Shown here one piece after another: positions 7,346 through 14,462 of a DNA stretch of 32,717 nt. A program made the position numbers and the translations under genes. The stretch is taken from the NCBI RefSeq assembly GCF_030611305.1, contig NZ_JAUWQB010000036.1:1-32717 (forward strand), given 5' to 3'. Below the pieces are notes generated by a model that was given only the letters and a program-made list of their open reading frames with translations, ran no database searches and was not told where the DNA came from. Positions within the stretch are counted from its first letter, which is position 1. The number at the start of each line of letters is the position of its first letter. Source of the DNA: Desulfobacula sp. (lineage in GTDB: Bacteria; Desulfobacterota; Desulfobacteria; Desulfobacterales; Desulfobacteraceae).

Positions 7346-7409
7346 CATTAGTATTTTAGAAAAATGATTTCCTGAAAGCGAAATACAATTTTCTTCGTGT
7401 TTGTTTGAG

Positions 7410-7796
7410 TCAGGTAATACACACAAATGCCTCTGCCTCAATATTCGATCCCAGGGGAAGCGCGGTGACCTGGACAGTGCTACGAGCCGGAAAGGGATCT
7501 TTAAAGTGTTTGCTGTATACTTCATTTACAGCTTTGAAGTCGTTCATATCGGTCAGAAATAAAGTAATTTTAACAACGTCTGACATGCTTGCTCCAGCCG
7601 CATCAATTATGGCTGCCATATTTTGGAAAACCTGTTCAGCACGAATTGAAATATTCTCTTCAACCAATCTACCAATCTCCGGATCTAATGGCAATTGGCC
7701 TGAAACGAAAAGGAATCCAGCCGCAGTAACTCCTTGCGAGTAGGGGCCTATTGCTTGCGGTGCCTTTTTTGTTGATATAGTACTTATATTGTTCAT
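7410..7796 (-). CDS. ridA: RidA family enamine/imine deaminase
   Basis: This 128-residue protein is a canonical RidA (YjgF/YER057c) trimer subunit that hydrolyses reactive 2-aminoacrylate and related imines to keto acids and ammonia. The key active-site residues are present at the canonical positions, Arg105 (PARSTVQV) and Glu120 (NIEAEAF), together with the AIGPYSQ segment near the N-terminus and VSGQLPLDP. The ATG at 7796 is preferred to the in-frame ATG at 7841 because it gives the normal family length, and AGG lies upstream. As first gene of the cluster it fits with a PLP lyase that releases 2-aminoacrylate. It lies directly behind the promoter and 28-bp palindrome. Confidence 0.93.
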   Translation of the reverse strand: MNNISTISTKKAPQAIGPYSQGVTAAGFLFVSGQLPLDPEIGRLVEENISIRAEQVFQNMAAIIDAAGASMSDVVKITLFLTDMNDFKAVNEVYSKHFKDPFPARSTVQVTALPLGSNIEAEAFVCIT

Positions 7797-7847
7797 AAGC
7801 TTAATTTTCCTATTTATCCTTGAGTTAGTTTTACAATTCATGTTGAC

Positions 7848-7875
7848 TTATGTCGATTGTCGACAATCGACATAA
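7848..7875. promoter_or_regulatory. Perfect 28-bp palindrome: likely GntR operator for the ridA cluster
   Basis: The half-site TTATGTCGATTGTC (7848-7861) is followed with no gap by its exact reverse complement (7862-7875). The core TTGTCGACAA matches the TNGTNNNACNA-type sites of FCD/VanR-subgroup GntR regulators (with one base less in the centre). It lies immediately downstream of the -10 box of the ridA promoter, over the expected transcription start, where a bound repressor would block initiation. The GntR protein encoded at 3401-4069 is the obvious candidate binder. The palindrome is direct observation; the partner is inferred. Confidence 0.75.
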
Positions 7876-7879
7876 ATTA

Positions 7880-7908
7880 TTCATATACTATGACCTTGAC
7901 TGTGTCAA
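7880..7908 (-). promoter_or_regulatory. Sigma-70 promoter of the ridA cluster
   Basis: On the minus strand a consensus TTGACA (7903-7908) is followed after exactly 17 bases by TATGAA (7880-7885, 4/6 match). The predicted start falls near 7873, inside the 28-bp palindrome, about 75 bases upstream of the ridA ATG. Confidence 0.6.
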
Positions 7909-7917
7909 TACTTTTTC

Positions 7918-8013
7918 CTACAAAACAAAATTTAATAATTTTAATATATCATTCAAGGATTTATCGGTTTCCAAGATAATTACGGCTCTGCTCATCCATT
8001 CTTTTATCAACAT
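7918..8013 (-). pseudogene. N-terminal stub of a CBS-domain protein
   Basis: A 31-codon frame reads MLIKEWMSRAVIILETDKSL then NDILKLLNFVL and stops. This matches the start of AcuB-like CBS-domain proteins (M-x-V-K-x-W-M-S-x-x-V-x-T-x-x-x-x-x-S-x-x-D-A-x-x-L-L), of which a normal copy would continue for 100 residues or more. It has a ribosome site (AAAGGAT, 8-14 bases before the ATG) and an apparent sigma-54 promoter upstream. The break falls a few bases before the ridA promoter, so it looks like a deletion junction. Too short to be sure of homology, but promoter, ribosome site and frame agree. Confidence 0.5.
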
Positions 8014-8077
8014 ATTTCAGATCCTTTATTTTGGTGGTCATAAACAACAGGAATTTCGCCTGCTATCTCCAAGTATC

Positions 8078-8093
8078 AGCAATTGCCGTGCCA
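8078..8093 (-). promoter_or_regulatory. Sigma-54 (-24/-12) promoter
   Basis: On the minus strand TGGCACG-GCAA-TTGCT matches the RpoN consensus TGGCACG-N4-TTGCW at every fixed position, with the GG and GC dinucleotides 12 bases apart. A start near 8067 would give a leader of about 54 nt to the CBS-domain stub at 8013, so spacing is right for that gene. Because the stub is broken and no terminator is seen before 7848, transcripts could continue into the ridA cluster. No clear enhancer-protein site was found upstream. Confidence 0.7.
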
Positions 8094-8201
8094 TTCTGTA
8101 AAAATGGTTAAAGCCTTTTGCCTATAAGCATTTGAAACTCTATGCTCATGAAAAAAGCAATCTGTCTTTCAAAAATTTTATTCGATATTCTTGCAACATG
8201 T

Positions 8202-8230
8202 AAAAAAAACTGACGCTGGTTATGGCGTCA
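8202..8230 (-). terminator. Intrinsic terminator after the ACR3 remnant
   Basis: On the minus strand TGACGC-CATAACCA-GCGTCA forms a 6-bp stem followed by G and a run of eight T. It lies about 90 bases downstream of the arsenite-transporter fragment and would stop transcription from the S1-protein gene before the sigma-54 promoter. Confidence 0.65.
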
Positions 8231-8317
8231 AATAGCCAGATACAAATGTGGGTGTCATGCTGTTTGAAATTGATTAAAGCGGTATAACGCTCAAGGAATT
8301 AAAGACTTTCGCCGGGT

Positions 8318-8506
8318 CTACTTGTCAAACCAGGAAGTGGTTCGCTTACAGATACTGACCAGCATCAGCATTACAGGAACTTCTATCAAAACCCCCACAA
8401 CTGTGACCAGTGCTGCTCCTGATGAAAGTCCGAAAATCATCACTGATGTTGCAATAGCAACCTCAAAGTGATTGGATGCCCCGATCATGGTGACCTCAGT
8501 CACCAT
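8318..8506 (-). pseudogene. C-terminal fragment of an ACR3-type arsenite efflux permease
   Basis: The 62-residue frame contains [15 protein letters not shown], then [20 protein letters not shown] and VMLMLV, followed by TSWFDK. This is the last fifth of ACR3-family arsenite transporters (about 340-350 residues, ten membrane spans), including the conserved SNHFEVAIA segment and the final helix. Everything upstream is missing: the frame runs straight into the end of the S1-domain gene, which stops at 8524. No arsR, arsC or other ars gene is nearby. The fragment is most likely a leftover from a deletion or rearrangement. Translation as a tiny membrane protein is possible but unlikely. Confidence 0.75.
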
Positions 8507-8523
8507 ACCACCGAATATTCCTG

Positions 8524-10005
8524 CTATTTTTTCTTTTTCATAGCTTCCAGAAACAGGCTTTCCATGGTTCCAGATGACTTTGATTTTGCATTACCTGTAA
8601 ATTGTTTCCAATTGTCTCCCTCTTTTTGATCAGGCGATGTCAGCGTGATTCTTCTTTTGTCCTCGTCAATCTCCTGGATCATCACCTGAACCGAACTCCC
8701 TGGTTTTAATTTTTCAAAAACCGAAGGGTTTGCTGCGCCGCTGATTTTCGAGGATGGCATCAACCCTGTCACACCCGGTTCAAGATTTATAAAAAGACCG
8801 AATTTTTCTCTTTTTTCCAGACGTCCTTCTACAATTGAATTGACTTCATATCTGACCGAAGCACCGATCCAGGGATCACCCAACGCATCTTTAATACTCA
8901 ATGAAATTCTCTTGCTGTCCATATCAATGGATTTAATCACCACCTGGATACTGTCTCCCACCTGAACCACATCATCGGGCCTGAGCACCCTTCTGGTATG
9001 ACTCATTTCACTGATATGAACCAGGCCGTCCACACCCGGTGCGATTTCCACAAATGCCCCGAACGACGTCAGCCTGACCACTTTTCCGGATACCTGATCC
9101 CCGGTGTTAAAGGCGCTTTCCATGCTGTCCCATGGATTGGATGATGTCTGTTTCATTGACAAAGAAATTTTAAAGGTATCTGATTCCTTTGAGGTTTCTA
9201 TCTTTAACACTTTCACATTCACTACATCGCCCGGTTGAACGATCTCTTCCGCCTTTTCGATACGGGACCAGGACAGTTCTGAAATATGTGCCATTCCCTC
9301 AACACCCGGAATAAGTTCAATAAATGCACCATAAGGCATCAACTTGATTACGGTACCCTGAACCATATCTCCTTCTTTTGTTTTTTCAAAGAAAACTTTT
9401 AGTTTTTCTTTTATCTCTTCATTCAGCAAATCCCGCCTTGATACAACAATATTTCTTCCGCCTTCTTCAAATCGGGTAATTAAAAAATGATGGGTCTGCC
9501 CAATATACTCTTCCTGGTTTTCCACATATTTAACATCTATCTGACTTACAGGACAAAAAGCTCTTTTTCCCATGATGTCCACAGTAAAGCCCCCTTTAAT
9601 CACACCGGTGACTCTGCCTTCAACAGGTGTTCCATTTTGGGACGCCTCTTTGAGCATGATTGCTTTTCCAGCACCGGAGAGTGCTTTAGACAATATAATT
9701 TCACTCTCACTTAATGAGACCACATAAAGTGTAATTTTATCGCCGACCTTATATGCAAATTCACCATTTTCATCCAAAAGCTCTGCTTTTCCCACTACAC
9801 CGTCACTTTTGGTTCCCGTATCAATATATACACTGTTACTGCCGATGGAGATAATCCGGCCCTCGACCTTATCCCCCTGGTTCAGTTCATGACTTATTTT
9901 CGTATCATATGATTCAAAAAGCTCGGCAAAGCTCAATTCTTCCGTATTATCACCTTTATTATCAGCGGTATTATCATCAGCCTTATCATCAATTTGGTCT
10001 GTCAT
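8524..10005 (-). CDS. S1 RNA-binding domain protein with five S1 repeats (ribosomal protein S1-like)
   Basis: This 493-residue cytoplasmic protein starts with an acidic, flexible tail (1-25) and carries five S1/OB-fold repeats at about 43-108, 125-192, 211-286, 300-373 and 388-458, ending in a lysine tail. Repeats 3 and 4 are the most canonical, with [21 protein letters not shown] and [21 protein letters not shown]. Full S1 proteins in Gram-negative bacteria usually have six repeats and about 560 residues, so this is either a short S1 or an accessory paralogue. AGGAGA lies 6 bases before the ATG. The C-terminus abuts the ACR3 remnant, so the last residues could have been altered by that junction, but all five repeats are complete. 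Confidence 0.88.
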   Translation of the reverse strand: MTDQIDDKADDNTADNKGDNTEELSFAELFESYDTKISHELNQGDKVEGRIISIGSNSVYIDTGTKSDGVVGKAELLDENGEFAYKVGDKITLYVVSLSESEIILSKALSGAGKAIMLKEASQNGTPVEGRVTGVIKGGFTVDIMGKRAFCPVSQIDVKYVENQEEYIGQTHHFLITRFEEGGRNIVVSRRDLLNEEIKEKLKVFFEKTKEGDMVQGTVIKLMPYGAFIELIPGVEGMAHISELSWSRIEKAEEIVQPGDVVNVKVLKIETSKESDTFKISLSMKQTSSNPWDSMESAFNTGDQVSGKVVRLTSFGAFVEIAPGVDGLVHISEMSHTRRVLRPDDVVQVGDSIQVVIKSIDMDSKRISLSIKDALGDPWIGASVRYEVNSIVEGRLEKREKFGLFINLEPGVTGLMPSSKISGAANPSVFEKLKPGSSVQVMIQEIDEDKRRITLTSPDQKEGDNWKQFTGNAKSKSSGTMESLFLEAMKKKK

Positions 10006-10076
10006 TTTTATTCTCCTGAATACTTATGTTTCTTTTGCATCCTGTACTACCCTTTACCGGTCAAAGTGTAAAGTCA

Positions 10077-10105
10077 AAAAAAAACACTTGAAAAAATACA
10101 TCAAG
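10077..10105 (-). terminator. Weak intrinsic terminator after the dehydratase-activase gene
   Basis: On the minus strand CTTGA and TCAAG form a 5-bp stem with a 9-nt loop, followed by GTG and a run of eight or nine T. It lies 14-40 bases past the stop codon of the activase gene. The stem is short and AT-rich, so efficiency is doubtful. Confidence 0.4.
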
Positions 10106-10118
10106 ACAGCCGGGACCC

Positions 10119-13100
10119 TTACAGGTGTTCGATCATAAAATGCAGCCTGTTTCGGACATTTGCTTCACTCATCCCGGCATCAAAATCCAGATAATAAAGA
10201 TTCATATCAGGGTATACAGATTTAATTTTTATTTCCATACCCTTGGAAACAATATGATTTGCAATACAGCCAAAGGGTTGTAGGCTGAGGACATGATGAA
10301 TGCCCTGTTCTGAAAAAGTGGCGATTTCACCCGGAACAAGCCACCCTTCCCCAAATTGATTGGTCATGGTCAGTATGTTGGAGGCTTTTCGAGCAATCTG
10401 CTTTATGTCTTCAAATGGTGAATAATATTTAAATCTTGAAAACAGCGCGTTTATCTTTTTATGGTATCTGTTTAACAGCCATTCAATGGGAAAACCCAGA
10501 AGATCTGTAAGTTTTCTGTGACGTATTCCTGCCTTAATATTTTCTTTATAATTCACAAGATCCTGGATAAAATAATCGATAATGGGAGGCAGGACAGGTT
10601 CAATGCCTTGCTTGATCAACCAGTGAACCAGGTGCTGATTTGAAAAATAATTATATTTTACATATATCTCACCCACAATCCCCATTTTGGGCAATTGTCT
10701 TTTGTTAACAGGTATTTTATTAAACTCATTAATGGCTTTTTCCAGTATTCTGAAAATTTGGGGATAATTATGGGTCACAATACAATTGCCGACCTTTTCC
10801 ATATAGTGCTGCCGTAAGCTTTGACTCTGCCCGTTTATTTTCTCCCTGGGAGCTGTTGCATAATACATTTTTGCAATGCAATCTGCAAACATGGTGCTCA
10901 CAAACAGAATCTTGGTCTTCATCAACCAGTTGATTTGAAAACCGGGCTGATCAATCAATCCCTGGGAAGTGGTAACAGAAATAATGGGTATATCATCAAA
11001 CCCTGCTCCAATCATCGCTTTTCTGATCAGTGAAAGATAGTTGGATGCCCGGCACTGCCCTCCAGTCTGGGTAATACCAATGGCAATTTCATTGGTCTTA
11101 AACTGGCTGTATTTCAATGCTTTTATGATATCCCCGATCACAATAATCCCTGGATAACAAATATCATTATTGGCATATTGCAGACCCAATTCTACGGATT
11201 GTCTGTCCGGCTTAGGAAGAATTTTAAATTCATAGCCTGCGTTTTTAAATACTGCCGGCAAATAAGAAGAATAGTCTTCTGCAAAAAACGGAGCCCAAAT
11301 GGTTCTTTTTTTATCTTCCTTTCTAAAACTTAAGAATGGTTTTCTTAAGATAGGCCCGGATTTTTTTTGCGATCTTTTTACTTTTAATGACTCCACCATT
11401 GAACGCAGTCTTAACCGGACAGATCCCGGACTTGAGATTTCATCCACCTTTATCAGGGTATGATTTTTTTGACCGGTCCTTAAAATTTCCCTTGCCTCTT
11501 CTATGACGACGGCATCCGGGCCGCAGCCAAATGAATTGAATTGAACCATTTGAATGTTATCCGGTTTTCCGGCCACCCATTTTGCCGCATTATAAATTCT
11601 GTTGGGATAGGACCACTGGGTTACCACTTGAACATCCTTAAGGGATTCAAAATCAGGGGGAATCGCATCCTCCGTGATAATATCTGCGCCGAGACCTGTC
11701 AGTATATCAGGAATTTTGTGATTTATCAGCCCATCGGAATGATAGGGTCTTCCTGCCAGTACAATGAGCAGGGAATTGTTCTTCTCTGCCTGATCAACGA
11801 TTTTCAGGGCCTTGTTTCTGATCTGGTGTTTAACTTCTTTCTGGGCAACAAGAGCTGCGTCAAACGCTTTATAAATTTGCGGCTTGTTGATATTAAATAA
11901 TTTTAAATACGCAACACAGGTTTTCCTCAACAAGATTTCATCATTAAAGTTCACCACGGGTTTATCCAGAGGGATACCAAATCTTTTTTCAGGATTGATG
12001 GTACTGTCAATCACATCGGCATAGCTGGATACAATAGGACAATTGTAGGTATTTACGGCCTGTTCATATTCCTTTTTTTCAAACACCACAATGGGATAAA
12101 AAATCCTGTCCACTTTTTTTTGGGCCAGTTCATAAATATGTCCATGAGCCAGTTTGGCAGGAAAGCAGATATTATCAGACATCACTGTTCCTATGCCCTT
12201 TTCACTCAAACTGACGGTGGAACGCGGCGACAGATAGATATTGATCCCGCAACGGGTAAAAAGTGCATGCCAGAATACAAAATTCTCATAAAAATTAAGA
12301 CATCGCGGTATCCCGATGGTCATCACCGGGTGATCATGGGGGGAAAGGTCCCGGTTGAAAATCAGATCATTCTTATACCTTACAAAATTAAACCCCCTGT
12401 CTTGCTGGGTCTCCTTTAAGGTATAATATTTTTCACACTTATTGCCGGAAAAAAAGGATTTTCCATTGGAAAAAACAAATCGGGTTACTGCACAATTATT
12501 TTCGCACCCCTTGCAGGACATCTGGCTTGTTTGATAGCTGTCAATGTGTTCAAGCTTTGACAGCCCCGGAAAACCGGTTTGCGATGCAGGATCTGCCACA
12601 TAATCATTAAAGGCAACCAAAGCTGTGCCAAAGGCACCCATCAGTTCAGGAATTTTAGAATATGTCACTGCCTTGCCCGTCATCAGCTCCAGGACCCGAA
12701 CAATAGAAGGGTTTTTAAACGTCCCGCCCTGCAATACAATATGATCCCCCATCTCAGACATGTTACGAATTTTTAAGACTTTAAACAGACAATTTTTGAT
12801 CACAGAGTAGGACAATCCTGCGCTGATGTCTTCCACTGCTGCATTTTCCCGTAAAGACTGCTTAATCTTTGAATTCATGAATACCGTACACCGGGTACCC
12901 AGGTCACAGGGTTCCTTTGCGTGACAGGCAAGGCGTGCGAACTCCTCAATACGATAATTTAAAGAATTGGCAAGGGTTTCCAAAAAAGACCCGCATCCGG
13001 AAGAACAGGCCTCGTTCACTTCGATCCGGTTGATGACCCCGTGGTCAATAAAAATAGCTTTCATATCCTGCCCGCCGATATCCAGGATAAATGAAACCTC

Positions 13101-14366
13101 AGGATCGATAAACCGTGCCGCCGTATAATGGGCAATGGTTTCAACAATCCCTTTATCAATATTAAATGCTGCCCTGATTAAATCCTCACCATATCCTGCC
13201 ACAACACTTCTAACAATTTTCACCTTAGGATTGAGTTCAAAAACCTGTTTCCTGAATTCAACCAACCCTTTAATTACTGCCTTGATCGGGTTTCCGCCAT
13301 TATTTGTGTACCAGGAAAACAATATCTCCTTATTTTCTCCGATGATAACGATCTTTGTGGTGGTTGATCCCGAATCAATACCGATGAAACAGTCTTTTCC
13401 CTCATAAGTTTCAATGGTGCAGGTTTGAAGGGGGATCGTTTTAGACTGTTCTTTCCAGTGCAAAAAATGGTGTTGACTCTTAAACAGGGGATCAATTCGA
13501 TCCTTGACCGGTTCCGGATTTTCAAGTTCTTTTTCCAGAGCTTTGATTACCTGGCTGACAGATATGGAAAGGGGCGGATGTCTATCAAACATGGCTGCGC
13601 CGATTGCCGGTATAAGTTCTGATCTTTCGGGCATCACCATATCAGAATCAGAAAAGTTCAAAATCCTCAAAAACATGTTCACAAGCTCGGGAAGGAACGT
13701 GAACACACCGCCGCATAAAAGTATTTTGGGTTTTATATCCACTCCCCTTGCAAGGGAATTGATGCATTGAACCGCCACTGCATGGAATATGGATGCGGCT
13801 ATATCCTTGTGGGAAATATTACGGCTGAGCATATTTTGAACATCAGTTTTGGCAAACACACCGCACCTGGATGCCACAGGATAGATATGGTTATGGGATC
13901 CGGCCAGATCATTCAATTGAAAAGGGGTAATATCCAACAAGGTGGCCATTTGATCAATAAAGCTGCCTGTCCCGCCTGCGCAGCTTCCATTCATCCTTAT
14001 ATCAGGCGGTTTTCCCTTATTTAAAAAAATAATTTTTGAATCTTCTCCGCCAATATCCACGGCAGTTCTGACATCAGGATATTTTTTATTTATTGCAGCA
14101 TTGGTTGCGATCACTTCCTGAACAAAAGGAAAATCAAGTTTTTTTGAAGCCCCCAATGCTGCAGACCCGGTTAACTTCAGATCAAGAAAGCAATCACCTT
14201 TTTGATCAAGAACATCATGAAAAAATAACGTCACCGTCTCATAAATTTTTGCGTGGTGTCGCTGATAGTCTGAAAAAACAAGGGTTTTATTTTGATCCAG
14301 CAGGACAATTTTCGCAGTTGTGGAGCCGATATCCAGGCCTGCTTTATACAGTTTTGCCTGCTCCAT
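10119..14366 (-). CDS. Giant tandem acyl-CoA dehydratase activase-related protein (BcrA/BadF ATPase x2 + DUF2229 + C-terminal region)
   Basis: This 1415-residue protein joins two BcrA/BadF/HgdC ATPase modules to a long C-terminal part. Module 1 (1-265) has LDIGSTTAK (11-19), VDIGGEDSK (103-111), SCAGGTGSF with Cys129 and RCGVF with Cys168. Module 2 (326-600) has IDSGSTTTK (330-338), DIGGQDMK (429-436), ACSSGCGSF with Cys454 and Cys458, and RCTVF with Cys493. In single-domain activators the two cysteines bind a [4Fe-4S] cluster at a dimer interface; here one chain can supply both halves. A Cys-rich DUF2229 region follows near residue 650 (CKGCENNC) and the rest resembles 2-hydroxyacyl-CoA dehydratase D-component-like proteins. 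Such fusions occur in many anaerobes without a known substrate. No dehydratase genes adjoin it. Confidence 0.88.
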   Translation of the reverse strand: MEQAKLYKAGLDIGSTTAKIVLLDQNKTLVFSDYQRHHAKIYETVTLFFHDVLDQKGDCFLDLKLTGSAALGASKKLDFPFVQEVIATNAAINKKYPDVRTAVDIGGEDSKIIFLNKGKPPDIRMNGSCAGGTGSFIDQMATLLDITPFQLNDLAGSHNHIYPVASRCGVFAKTDVQNMLSRNISHKDIAASIFHAVAVQCINSLARGVDIKPKILLCGGVFTFLPELVNMFLRILNFSDSDMVMPERSELIPAIGAAMFDRHPPLSISVSQVIKALEKELENPEPVKDRIDPLFKSQHHFLHWKEQSKTIPLQTCTIETYEGKDCFIGIDSGSTTTKIVIIGENKEILFSWYTNNGGNPIKAVIKGLVEFRKQVFELNPKVKIVRSVVAGYGEDLIRAAFNIDKGIVETIAHYTAARFIDPEVSFILDIGGQDMKAIFIDHGVINRIEVNEACSSGCGSFLETLANSLNYRIEEFARLACHAKEPCDLGTRCTVFMNSKIKQSLRENAAVEDISAGLSYSVIKNCLFKVLKIRNMSEMGDHIVLQGGTFKNPSIVRVLELMTGKAVTYSKIPELMGAFGTALVAFNDYVADPASQTGFPGLSKLEHIDSYQTSQMSCKGCENNCAVTRFVFSNGKSFFSGNKCEKYYTLKETQQDRGFNFVRYKNDLIFNRDLSPHDHPVMTIGIPRCLNFYENFVFWHALFTRCGINIYLSPRSTVSLSEKGIGTVMSDNICFPAKLAHGHIYELAQKKVDRIFYPIVVFEKKEYEQAVNTYNCPIVSSYADVIDSTINPEKRFGIPLDKPVVNFNDEILLRKTCVAYLKLFNINKPQIYKAFDAALVAQKEVKHQIRNKALKIVDQAEKNNSLLIVLAGRPYHSDGLINHKIPDILTGLGADIITEDAIPPDFESLKDVQVVTQWSYPNRIYNAAKWVAGKPDNIQMVQFNSFGCGPDAVVIEEAREILRTGQKNHTLIKVDEISSPGSVRLRLRSMVESLKVKRSQKKSGPILRKPFLSFRKEDKKRTIWAPFFAEDYSSYLPAVFKNAGYEFKILPKPDRQSVELGLQYANNDICYPGIIVIGDIIKALKYSQFKTNEIAIGITQTGGQCRASNYLSLIRKAMIGAGFDDIPIISVTTSQGLIDQPGFQINWLMKTKILFVSTMFADCIAKMYYATAPREKINGQSQSLRQHYMEKVGNCIVTHNYPQIFRILEKAINEFNKIPVNKRQLPKMGIVGEIYVKYNYFSNQHLVHWLIKQGIEPVLPPIIDYFIQDLVNYKENIKAGIRHRKLTDLLGFPIEWLLNRYHKKINALFSRFKYYSPFEDIKQIARKASNILTMTNQFGEGWLVPGEIATFSEQGIHHVLSLQPFGCIANHIVSKGMEIKIKSVYPDMNLYYLDFDAGMSEANVRNRLHFMIEHL

Positions 14367-14462
14367 TTACGCACCCCCCGACTTCTAATCTTTCATCTTT
14401 ATCAATTTTATTAAAAATTCAACTTTTTTTAAAGAAAAAAAGGAACTGAGGTCATGAACACG

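Noticed and set aside
7850-8101. Plus-strand 83-codon frame upstream of S1/ridA region
   Set aside because: No ribosome site or recognisable protein; the stretch is better explained by the ridA promoter, palindrome, CBS stub and sigma-54 promoter on the other strand.
8504-8560. Read-through of the S1 protein into the ACR3 fragment as a fusion
   Set aside because: The two are in different frames and the S1 gene ends in a normal TAG stop.
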